5,204 bases of DNA from an uncultured Clostridia bacterium. GTDB lineage: Bacteria; Bacillota; Clostridia; Oscillospirales; Acutalibacteraceae. The stretch spans positions 1 through 5,204 of the forward strand of contig CAMBNE010000110.1 in assembly GCA_945868935.1 (NCBI GenBank), in the 5' to 3' direction. This document shows positions 1-5,204 of this stretch, in pieces. A program made the position numbers and the translations under genes. The first letter of the stretch is position 1, and every line of letters starts with the position of its first letter. Below the pieces are notes generated by a model. The model had not been told where the DNA came from. It saw only the letters and a list, made by a program, of their open reading frames with translations, and did not search any database.

Positions 1-459
1 ATCGGCGTTTTCTACTCCCGTTAGTCCGAGATAAAATAAATCTGATTTTTTGATTTCGTTTTCTCTTATATTATTTTCACCGATTATTGTTGCTCCGCTT
101 TTGCAGATGGCATTGATAATAACTTCATCGCCGACGCCTTCAACTCCGAGAATTCCCTCCTTGCCTTTTTGCGCCTTGCGCTTTTCCTTGCCCGCAATCT
201 GAGGAATGTAGCAATGCTTTATCTTTGATTTATCAACAACACCCTTCAGAAAATTTCGGATAACAAAGCCTGCAGAGTCGCTGTCAGTCAGCACAAGGAT
301 TCCTCTTGCATCGGCAATCTTACGTATAAGGTTCTGCTTTTCCTTATCGGAAAACACACGAAAGCCGTTTGTTTCGATTATCGGTGCGTCAATTAACGAG
401 GAAAGCTTGATTTTGTCATATCTTCCCTCGACAATTACAGCCTCTTTTATTTTCAGCAA
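1..459 (-). CDS. rnmV: RNase M5-like Toprim domain protein (C-terminus cut by window edge)
   Basis: The visible 153 residues form an N-terminal Toprim domain. Seen directly: VIVEGRYD at residues 8-15 (catalytic-type Glu11), then TDSDSAG at 58-64 (the DxD pair Asp59 and Asp61). A basic Lys-rich stretch at about 89-101 leads into GILGVEGVG at 102-110, and LFYLGLTG lies near 141-148. The order MLKIKEAVIVEGR, IIETNG, TDxD, GVE and LxxxGLxG matches Firmicutes ribonuclease M5, which trims 5S rRNA precursors in the cytoplasm. B. subtilis RNase M5 is just under 190 residues, so roughly 30-40 are missing here. The TTG start immediately follows the holA stop. It is chosen because the Glu motif lies only ten residues in and a perfect AAGGAGG sits 11 bases upstream; a CTG one codon later is the alternative. 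The DSDSAG core differs from the DPDFPG type of B. subtilis, so this may be a divergent M5-like (DUF4093-type) relative. The Toprim call is firm; the exact substrate is inferred. Confidence 0.85.
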   Translation of the reverse strand, partial: MLKIKEAVIVEGRYDKIKLSSLIDAPIIETNGFRVFSDKEKQNLIRKIADARGILVLTDSDSAGFVIRNFLKGVVDKSKIKHCYIPQIAGKEKRKAQKGKEGILGVEGVGDEVIINAICKSGATIIGENNIRENEIKKSDLFYLGLTGVENAD

Positions 460-1503
460 CTAAATCCTGCCCTCCTTTGCGACAAGCAACAGTTGGGCTA
501 TAAGCTGTTCCATATATAGCCTTTCGTTAACAGACGTGCTTTTGAACTTTTCATCGGCTTCAACAAGCAAGTCAAGGCTTTTTCGCAACGCCTCTGTTGA
601 AACTTTAGCTGTCGCTTTACGTGCTTTTTCAAGTGTGAATGCTCTGTTTTTGTAATCAAAATCCTTTGCAACGTCATCTTTGAACACTCCGCACTCGTCT
701 GCCACTCTGATTCTGTACGCATCAACGTAAGAAGCTGACAGCACAAACAGCATCATAACAGGCTCCTCTTGCTGGTAAAAAAGCAAATCGAGCGTTTTGA
801 AAGCCTTGTCGCCGTTGCCGTTTAAGACTGCATCGGATAGTGCAAATATTTTTGTTTCAAGATTTTGCGTTGCGAGCTTTTCAATATCCTGCGAAGTGAC
901 CTCCTCGCCCTGTGCATAGGCACAGATTTTTGCAAGCTCATTCTTAAGAAGATTAAGGTCGTCGCCGCAGTAAGAAATCAGTTTTGAGGCGTTGAGGTGT
1001 GAAATCATCTTTCCGTTTTCGTTTGCCCACTTTGCAACATATCGTTCGAGCATTGACTGATTGAGCTTGTTGAATTCGCATACCGAGCCGTTTTTCTCTG
1101 CCCTTTTTATAAGCGATTTGAAAGCGGCGCTGTTTTTTGTCGGCACATAGGTCGGCATTGAAATTATCAACACCGTTGTATCAACCGTTTTGTCGGTTAT
1201 TTCCTTAAAACGTGCGAGCGAATCGGCGTCCATATTGTCAAAAAATATGTCCGAAACAAAAACACAGTTATACTCGCTCATAAACGGAACAATCTGAATT
1301 GACGCCGCAAAATCGTCAAGGTTAATATCGCCGCTGAATTTATGGAAGTTAAAATCCGAGGGTGTTTTTCCCGTTACGGCATTTACAAGCTGTTCAGAAT
1401 AACGGCGCACAAACATCTGCTCTGTACCGTAGATTACGTAAATCGGTGAAAAATGTTTTGATTTTATTTGCTTTTTGAGTTCAGATTCACTTATCTTTGA
1501 CAT
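460..1503 (-). CDS. holA: DNA polymerase III subunit delta
   Basis: This is the delta subunit of the clamp loader, which binds and opens the beta sliding clamp so it can be loaded on primed DNA. The 347-residue length is typical of Firmicutes HolA. Seen: an N-terminal PIYVIYGTEQMFVRRY at about 20-35 (the degenerate AAA+ nucleotide-site region characteristic of delta), IVPFMSEYNCVFVSD at 71-85, and a middle region with the G-D-DLNLLKNELAKI pattern at about 180-193. The C-terminal helical domain includes FALSDAVLNGNGDKAF at about 220-235, QQEEPVMMLFVLSASY at 244-259 and the terminal LLVEADEKFKS at 312-322. I use the ATG at 1503, preceded by GGAGG at 5 bases, rather than an upstream GTG at 1536 that would add 11 residues unlike the family N-terminus. 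The start overlaps the end of comEC by 17 bases, a common comEC-holA arrangement, suggesting coupled translation. The TAG stop directly abuts the next gene. Confidence 0.95.
   Translation of the reverse strand: MSKISESELKKQIKSKHFSPIYVIYGTEQMFVRRYSEQLVNAVTGKTPSDFNFHKFSGDINLDDFAASIQIVPFMSEYNCVFVSDIFFDNMDADSLARFKEITDKTVDTTVLIISMPTYVPTKNSAAFKSLIKRAEKNGSVCEFNKLNQSMLERYVAKWANENGKMISHLNASKLISYCGDDLNLLKNELAKICAYAQGEEVTSQDIEKLATQNLETKIFALSDAVLNGNGDKAFKTLDLLFYQQEEPVMMLFVLSASYVDAYRIRVADECGVFKDDVAKDFDYKNRAFTLEKARKATAKVSTEALRKSLDLLVEADEKFKSTSVNERLYMEQLIAQLLLVAKEGRI
471..478 (-). promoter_or_regulatory. Shine-Dalgarno site for the Toprim gene, inside the end of holA
   Basis: The minus strand reads AAAGGAGG, a near-perfect anti-16S match, within the last codons of holA. 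It ends 11 bases before the TTG start at 459. With no ATG nearby and the Toprim motif beginning at residue 8, this site decides the non-ATG start and implies translational coupling to holA. Confidence 0.75.
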
Positions 1504-3712
1504 TTGAACCTCCGCTGAACACAACCTCCGCAACACCGTTTGAGGTTGTATAAATATTATCGCTTATTTCTTTAATAGAACTATGTCTGCTTTCGAGCAG
1601 GCTTTTATCCCCCGAAAAAATCACGTTTTTGCAGGAAAGCAAGTCGCTGTTTTTAACGTTTGAATCAACAAGAAGATAATCGCACGTTCTGTAATTTTCG
1701 GGTAGCTTTGCAATATCCGACTTGCTCGGAACAAACAAAACCGTACTGCCGTTTATATTCAGATACTGATATGTAACCGTATCTATATTAATCACGTCAA
1801 GAGTGGTAAGCGGATTGAGATTTATCGTAAAATGACAGTCACCGCTGAATGTATCTGTTATGCCGCCGTATTTATCAAGCAGTTTTTTATCGTCGTTATT
1901 ATCATATACCAAAATATTTGATACGTCAAATTCCGATAGCAGTTGAGGAAGATATTTAGAATATTTTAATTTCATATTTGGAATTATAACGCTGTCAATT
2001 GACGAAAAATCCCCTGAAATATCTTCAATTATCTGATAAGCACTGCTGTTTGTGCCTCCGCAGGAGATAAACGAAATGTTACTGCCGCACTCGACCGAAG
2101 CGGTTACGCCGCTGCCGACATTGTAGATTTTCAGCGTTGCAGTGTTGCTTCCGATTATCGCATAAACTGCCCAGCCGACTGTAAGCACTACTGCCGAGGC
2201 GGTGACGGCACAGCGCACGTAAAAGCCCTTTGCCTTAATTGCGTAGCCGATTATCACAAGCAATACAGTAAAAATCAGCCAGATGTAAAAATACGGCTTG
2301 TCGGAATTTACGCGGGAATAAGGGATTGAGGCAAAGAGTGAAATTATCTTCAAAAGGAGCTTTCCGAAAATATCTGCACCAAATGCAAAAGGATAAGCCA
2401 AAAACGAAATTACAGGGCAAAGATATAAAAGTGACGCAAGCATTGCACAAATCAGAACAACCGATACAAGCGGCTCGGCAAAGAACGCTGTAAAAACAAC
2501 AAAGGGTGAAACCCTATGAAATGCAACTGTTGAAATCGGAATTACCCAGAGTGAAGCCGAAACCGAAACAGAAATCAGATTTATTGCGCCTTTGATTAAT
2601 TTATGTTTTCCTTTCAGGTGAAGCTTTCGGTATAAATAACCTGCAATTTTGTTTGCCCACAGAATTATTCCTGACGTCGCAGAAAATGACAACAGCATTC
2701 CTATGTCGCCGACTGCAAACGGATTTAAAATCGTAAGCACAATTGCCGCCGCTCCGAGGGAGTTCAGTCCGTCAGTACGTCTGAAAACAGCTTTAGAGCA
2801 ATACGTCAGAATCAGCATAATTCCCGAACGCACAACAGACGGAGTGAAGCCTGTAACAGCCATAAAGATGAACACTAATGCTAAAATAATAGCGGCAACA
2901 GCATATCTGTTTTTGATTATTTTCTTAATAAGAAATAAAGCAAAGCCTGCAATTATTGACAAATGCATTCCCGAAACTACAATCAGAAAGCTTGTTCCTG
3001 TTTTGGAAAAACCGTCTTTTACATCGTTTGAAAGCGCCTGCTTGTCACCGAGCAAGACCGCCTTGCAAAGTGAAGAAGTGCTTTCGGGTAAAAGTGAGTC
3101 AAGGGAGTTTTTCATTGCCTTTCTGATATTGACTGCAATACTGTATAATGAAAACTGCTTTTCACCTGTTGATTTCAGGCTGTCGGTTTCCTCATCATAA
3201 AATGCGGTAAGATAGATTCCTTTGCTGAGATTATAGCCTCCTTCGGTTTTATCGGCAGTAAAATGAGCAGTTATGCGGTCAAAATCCTCTGCTTGCAGGT
3301 CAGTTATTGAAATAAGTCTTATTTTTACGTTTTCACTTTTGCCGTTAATTTTGTCGGCTGAAATTATATAGACATTACTGTTTTCGTTTTGCTGAACCTC
3401 GTCGCAGATATATCCATCAATACTTAATTCTTTATCAGAATAATCGTTGATAACCGGCTGATAAATATAATTCGAATACAGAAATATAGCAACACAAGCC
3501 GCAAACGCAGTTACTCCTACAGTAATCAATAAATCTGCAAATGATTTTTTGATTCTGATTTTATATTTAATTACTTTAAAGAATATTCCGACAAACGCAG
3601 ACAGTGCCGACAATATAATTATAATATTGGTACATGTGCCGTTTGCAAAATAAAAAACGACCGACAGCACGGAAAGATAAGTAAGTCCTACCGTCGCCAA
3701 CAGTCGTTTCAT
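1487..3712 (-). CDS. comEC: ComEC/Rec2-family DNA uptake channel with a degenerate C-terminal domain
   Basis: ComEC is the inner-membrane channel that passes single-stranded DNA into the cell during natural transformation. Numbering below is from the upstream ATG at 3721; I prefer the second ATG at 3712 (741 residues). Domains in order: two or three membrane segments (about 7-26, 30-50, 62-83); an OB-fold-like N-terminal region (about 95-175); the multi-pass Competence domain with AVLLGDKQAL (221-230), FSKTGTSFLIVVSGMHLS (238-255, the SG-x-H motif with His253), TGFTPSVVRSG (290-300), LLSFSATSGIIL (343-354) and FHRVSP (401-406); further membrane segments to about 524; and a C-terminal metallo-beta-lactamase-like region (525-744). 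That last region keeps the fold pattern (LKIYNVGSG, FISCGG) but lacks the His/Asp metal-binding motif and other ligands. The length is typical of full ComEC proteins, so this is not a truncation. It is first in a comEC-holA-Toprim unit, and its 3' end overlaps holA. Channel family is certain; active competence is not shown. Confidence 0.93.
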   Translation of the reverse strand: MKRLLATVGLTYLSVLSVVFYFANGTCTNIIIILSALSAFVGIFFKVIKYKIRIKKSFADLLITVGVTAFAACVAIFLYSNYIYQPVINDYSDKELSIDGYICDEVQQNENSNVYIISADKINGKSENVKIRLISITDLQAEDFDRITAHFTADKTEGGYNLSKGIYLTAFYDEETDSLKSTGEKQFSLYSIAVNIRKAMKNSLDSLLPESTSSLCKAVLLGDKQALSNDVKDGFSKTGTSFLIVVSGMHLSIIAGFALFLIKKIIKNRYAVAAIILALVFIFMAVTGFTPSVVRSGIMLILTYCSKAVFRRTDGLNSLGAAAIVLTILNPFAVGDIGMLLSFSATSGIILWANKIAGYLYRKLHLKGKHKLIKGAINLISVSVSASLWVIPISTVAFHRVSPFVVFTAFFAEPLVSVVLICAMLASLLYLCPVISFLAYPFAFGADIFGKLLLKIISLFASIPYSRVNSDKPYFYIWLIFTVLLVIIGYAIKAKGFYVRCAVTASAVVLTVGWAVYAIIGSNTATLKIYNVGSGVTASVECGSNISFISCGGTNSSAYQIIEDISGDFSSIDSVIIPNMKLKYSKYLPQLLSEFDVSNILVYDNNDDKKLLDKYGGITDTFSGDCHFTINLNPLTTLDVINIDTVTYQYLNINGSTVLFVPSKSDIAKLPENYRTCDYLLVDSNVKNSDLLSCKNVIFSGDKSLLESRHSSIKEISDNIYTTSNGVAEVVFSGGSNVKDK
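1507..1531 (-). repeat. Tandem copies of a ribosome-binding-site sequence before holA
   Basis: The 9-mer GCGGAGGTT occurs twice on the minus strand, at 1523-1531 and 1507-1515, with a 16-base period. The downstream copy places GGAGG 5 bases before the holA ATG at 1503 and is the working site. Both copies lie in the last codons of comEC. Because 16 is not a multiple of three, they are read in different comEC frames, so the repeat is not a peptide repeat. Confidence 0.6.
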
Positions 3713-3720
3713 AAATTTCA

Positions 3721-3726
3721 TCCTTT
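3721..3726 (-). promoter_or_regulatory. Shine-Dalgarno site that decides the comEC start
   Basis: The minus strand reads AAAGGA here, leaving 8 bases before the ATG at 3712. The earlier in-frame ATG at 3721 overlaps this site and has no usable spacing, so the shorter protein (lacking the first three residues M-K-F) is favoured. Confidence 0.65.
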
Positions 3727-3944
3727 TTAGTTCGTAACATAAGTCGGTAATTAGCTAAAACTCGGTATCTCGGGAGTCGTACATTTTTCTGATTCTTACG
3801 CAAGATACAACTTTACGTCATCTATCAGCGTAGGGGACGGCATCCCTGACGTCCCGATACGTTACCGATATATCTACTTAATGGTCTAGATACCGCTTTA
3901 TCCAAACAATCCGATAATTTCAATTTAACCGCAAAGCAGTTGTA
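3722..3944. other. 223-base gene-free intergenic segment with inverted repeats
   Basis: No plausible protein gene and no recognised tRNA, riboswitch or terminator was found here. By hand count it is about 40% G+C, against about 24% for the 91-base gap upstream of the HIT gene. It holds a strong hairpin at 3827-3863. It also holds an 8-base perfect inverted repeat (CGGTATCT at 3763-3770, AGATACCG at 3888-3895) and a small one (TATCTA at 3871-3876, TAGATA at 3887-3892). It must contain any separate promoter for comEC, but I see no convincing -35/-10 pair. It may be a small non-coding repeat element, a structured comEC leader, or both; I cannot tell which from one copy. Confidence 0.5.
3827..3863. 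repeat. Palindromic hairpin, REP/MITE-like intergenic repeat candidate
   Basis: GGGACG (3834-3839) pairs with CGTCCC (3850-3855) around a 10-base loop. Outside a small internal loop, CGTA (3829-3832) pairs with TACG (3858-3861), and on the plus strand two more pairs (one G-T) extend the stem. There is no U-tract on either side, so it is not a standard terminator. The core, a GTAGGGGACGG half facing a CGTCCCG half, looks like the short GC-rich palindromes scattered between genes in Ruminococcaceae genomes. That resemblance is from memory and untested. Confidence 0.5.
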
Positions 3945-4487
3945 TCACTTTTCGTTAAAGAAAAGAGGAAGTTCATCAAGAAAAATAATATCATTGCGGT
4001 CTTTTGCATCTCCCTCAGCAAGCACAGCCGCCTTGCCGACGATATTTGCACCTGTTGCTTCAACGAGGTTTTCAAGCGCCTTTAAGCTGTTGCCTGTTGA
4101 AATAACGTCATCTACAATAAGCACTCTCTTATCCTTGAGAAATTCAGCGTCATTCTCACCGAAATAAAGCTTCTGATGATTTTCCGTTGTTATAGAATCA
4201 ACTTCTGCGTGAATAGGATTGCGCATATAAACCTTTACGCCCTTGCGGGCTACAACGTAATTTCTGCATCCCTGTCTTGCCATTTCGTAGCAAAGCGGAA
4301 TACCCTTGGCCTCGGCTGTTACAACAACATCGTGCTCAGGGCAGATTTTGAGAAGTTCAGACGCCGCCTTTTCGGTCATTTCAACGTCGCCGAACATAAT
4401 AAATGCGGCGATTTGAAGCTTATCATTTACAGGGAACATTTCAAGCTCACGCTCAAGTCCTGCAATTTTAATTTTATATGTACCCAT
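3945..4487 (-). CDS. Phosphoribosyltransferase, adenine phosphoribosyltransferase-like
   Basis: This 180-residue cytosolic type I phosphoribosyltransferase carries the PRPP-binding loop VLIVDDVISTG at residues 122-132 (acidic Asp126-Asp127 pair). A glycine-containing TAEAKGIP segment at 57-64 resembles the PPi/base-side loop of Apt, Xpt and PurR proteins, and ARKGVKVYM lies at 80-88. SITTENHQKLYF at 98-109 probably covers the flexible active-site loop. Such enzymes usually join a purine base to PRPP, giving a nucleotide plus pyrophosphate; adenine is the likeliest substrate. However, the loop reads DDVISTGNS rather than the DDLLATGGT of classic Apt, and the N-terminus is unlike Apt, so I leave the symbol blank. 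The ATG at 4487 has AAAGGGG 9 bases upstream, overlapping the stop of the HIT gene 14 bases away. The two form an operon, consistent with purine salvage. A non-enzymatic regulatory role of PurR type is a less likely alternative. Confidence 0.85.
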   Translation of the reverse strand: MGTYKIKIAGLERELEMFPVNDKLQIAAFIMFGDVEMTEKAASELLKICPEHDVVVTAEAKGIPLCYEMARQGCRNYVVARKGVKVYMRNPIHAEVDSITTENHQKLYFGENDAEFLKDKRVLIVDDVISTGNSLKALENLVEATGANIVGKAAVLAEGDAKDRNDIIFLDELPLFFNEK

Positions 4488-4501
4488 TTCCTATGTCCCC
4501 T

Positions 4502-4843
4502 TTACGCCATCTGACCGTTAAGCTTTTTGCCGCCGAGAATGTGGAAGTGCATATGCTTCACGCTCTGACAACCGTCATCGCCGCAGTTGTTTACAATTCG
4601 ATAGCCGTTATCAAGACCGAGAGTCTTGGTTATTTCGGGAATTTTTGTAAAGATATACGCAATAACGTCTGCGTTTGACTCGTCAACTGCGTTTGCACAG
4701 CAGATGTGCTGTTTGGGAATTACAAGAACGTGTACGGGAGCCTGCGGCTCAAGGTCGTAAAATGCAAGAATCTTATCGTCCTCATAAACCTTTTTTGACG
4801 GAATTGAACCGTCTACTATTTTGCAGAAAATACAATCAGCCAT
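4502..4843 (-). CDS. hinT: HIT-family nucleotide-binding protein, HinT-like
   Basis: This 113-residue histidine-triad protein has the typical HinT length. Seen: ADCIFCKIVDGSIPSKKVYE at residues 2-21 with the Cys4-x2-Cys7 pair of many bacterial HIT proteins, AFYDLEPQAPVHVLVIPKQH at about 27-46, and the catalytic triad HMHFHILGG at 97-105 (His97, His99, His101). Family members hydrolyse purine nucleotide phosphoramidates such as AMP-NH2, releasing AMP, and act as cytosolic dimers. The last loop reads GCQSVKHMHFH where many relatives have GQ-x-V, a small variation. I chose the ATG at 4843 because MADCIFCKI is the usual N-terminus and AAAGGA lies 9 bases upstream; a longer frame back to 4870 has no family match. 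A good promoter precedes it, and the phosphoribosyltransferase follows in the same transcript. The in vivo substrate is not shown by sequence. Confidence 0.93.
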   Translation of the reverse strand: MADCIFCKIVDGSIPSKKVYEDDKILAFYDLEPQAPVHVLVIPKQHICCANAVDESNADVIAYIFTKIPEITKTLGLDNGYRIVNNCGDDGCQSVKHMHFHILGGKKLNGQMA

Positions 4844-4883
4844 TGTTAATCGTCCTTTCAAAGTTAACAAATTCTACAAATAT

Positions 4884-4912
4884 ATTTTAACTCTAATTTA
4901 AAATAAGGTCAA
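4884..4912 (-). promoter_or_regulatory. Sigma-A-type promoter for the hinT-phosphoribosyltransferase operon
   Basis: On the minus strand, TTGACC (4907-4912) is followed by exactly 17 bases and TAAAAT (4884-4889). Each hexamer is one base off consensus at optimal spacing, in an AT-rich surround. Transcription would begin near 4876-4878, about 35 bases ahead of the ATG at 4843. No terminator separates it from plsY, so read-through from plsY may add to expression. Confidence 0.8.
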
Positions 4913-4916
4913 TATC

Positions 4917-4928
4917 AATTTGCAAATT
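4917..4928. repeat. 12-base perfect palindrome just upstream of the hinT -35 box
   Basis: The sequence AATTTGCAAATT is perfectly self-complementary and lies 4 bases upstream of the -35 hexamer. Its position would suit an operator or activator site. In AT-rich DNA a palindrome of this size can arise by chance, and no regulator is identified. Confidence 0.3.
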
Positions 4929-4934
4929 ACCCGA

Positions 4935-5204
4935 TTATTTGCCTGACTTTTTGGAGGTGATTTTCTTTTCCTCGCCTCTGAGCAAACGCTTGATGTTGTC
5001 CTTGTGCTTGACAATAACAAACACGCCTATCACAAGTGCCGCAAAGGTAGAAAGCAGAACATACGAAAGCGAATATCCGCCGCCGTTTAAGTAATCAAAA
5101 ATAAAAGTCATTGCAAAGGTATAAGGTGCGTAGAGAACTGCGCAGGTAATACTTGCCGCTGAAATAATTTTCGAAATAAGAAAAATAATCAAGAATGTTG
5201 CAAT
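4935..5204 (-). CDS. plsY: Glycerol-3-phosphate acyltransferase PlsY, C-terminal part (N-terminus outside window)
   Basis: The visible 89 residues are the C-terminal part of PlsY, the membrane enzyme that transfers the acyl group from acyl-phosphate to glycerol-3-phosphate as the first step of phospholipid synthesis. Seen: a membrane segment ending in SKIISAASITCAVLYAP (residues 11-27), matching the Ser-rich segment of the family; a short loop with NGGG; a last membrane segment (about 47-65); and the conserved tail KHKDNIKRLLRGEE (66-79). That tail carries the HxxNIxRLxxGxE pattern of PlsY motif 3 (His67, Asn70, Arg73, Gly77, Glu79). A basic Lys/Ser tail ends the protein. PlsY is usually about 200 residues, so over half lies beyond the window, where the glycine-rich acyl-phosphate motif cannot be checked. 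It ends 91 bases before the hinT start with no evident terminator. Confidence 0.9.
   Translation of the reverse strand: MATFLIIFLISKIISAASITCAVLYAPYTFAMTFIFDYLNGGGYSLSYVLLSTFAALVIGVFVIVKHKDNIKRLLRGEEKKITSKKSGK

Noticed and set aside
1504..1536. Upstream GTG start for holA, adding 11 residues
   Set aside because: The extension MLRRLCSAEVQ is an out-of-frame reading of comEC codons and does not resemble the HolA N-terminus; the ATG at 1503 has a well-placed GGAGG.
2649..3200. A 183-codon plus-strand open frame
   Set aside because: It lies wholly antisense to the Competence domain of comEC, resembles no family, and has no credible ribosome binding site context; it is a shadow of comEC codon use.
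3576..3803. A 75-codon minus-strand frame spanning the comEC start
   Set aside because: More than half of it is an out-of-frame reading of the comEC N-terminus, and the rest crosses the intergenic repeats; no protein-like pattern is visible.
3834..3855. A CRISPR repeat or transposon end
   Set aside because: Only a single palindrome with no repeated spacing, no spacers and no transposase gene in the window.
3895..3923. Possible comEC promoter: TTGAAA, 17-base spacer, TAAAGC on the minus strand
   Set aside because: The -35 box and spacing are acceptable, but the -10 box matches consensus at only about three positions; not strong enough to list as a feature.
3927..3941. Possible terminator after the phosphoribosyltransferase (AACTGC-TTT-GCGGTT on the minus strand)
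   Set aside because: The stem is only six pairs with one G-U, and no U-tract follows it, so it does not meet the pattern of an intrinsic terminator.
4176..4890. Plus-strand open frames antisense to the phosphoribosyltransferase and HIT genes
   Set aside because: All are complementary to well-recognised genes and show no domain or start-site support.

Overview
This window reads as ordinary chromosomal housekeeping DNA from a low-to-moderate G+C Gram-positive bacterium, most likely a Clostridia member of the Oscillospiraceae/Ruminococcaceae type. The basis is protein style (PlsY, a Firmicutes-type RNase M5-like Toprim protein, the ComEC-HolA pair), strong AGGAGG-type ribosome binding sites, and a sigma-A style promoter. 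The taxonomic assignment is inference. All six genes lie on the minus strand, so transcription runs from high to low coordinates.

In transcription order: (1) the C-terminal part of plsY (glycerol-3-phosphate acyltransferase), cut by the right edge of the window; (2) a 91-base AT-rich gap holding a good promoter; (3) a HIT-family (HinT-like) nucleotide-binding protein; (4) 14 bases later, a purine-type phosphoribosyltransferase; (5) a 223-base gap with no gene, clearly less AT-rich than the other gap (about 40% versus 24% G+C by hand count) and carrying a strong hairpin and inverted repeats; (6) comEC, the DNA-uptake channel; (7) holA, DNA polymerase III delta, overlapping comEC by 17 bases; (8) an RNase M5-like Toprim gene whose TTG start directly abuts the holA stop codon and which runs off the left edge.

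Functionally there are two transcription blocks. HinT-like plus phosphoribosyltransferase looks like a small nucleotide-salvage operon with its own promoter. comEC-holA-Toprim is a tightly coupled unit joining a DNA-uptake membrane channel, the clamp-loader subunit and a putative rRNA-processing nuclease; the coupling is probably translational rather than a shared pathway.

I did not find a clear novel system. The points most worth a second look are a ComEC whose C-terminal metallo-beta-lactamase-like domain has apparently lost all metal-binding motifs, the structured intergenic segment ahead of comEC, and the in-frame TAG-TTG junction between holA and the Toprim gene.
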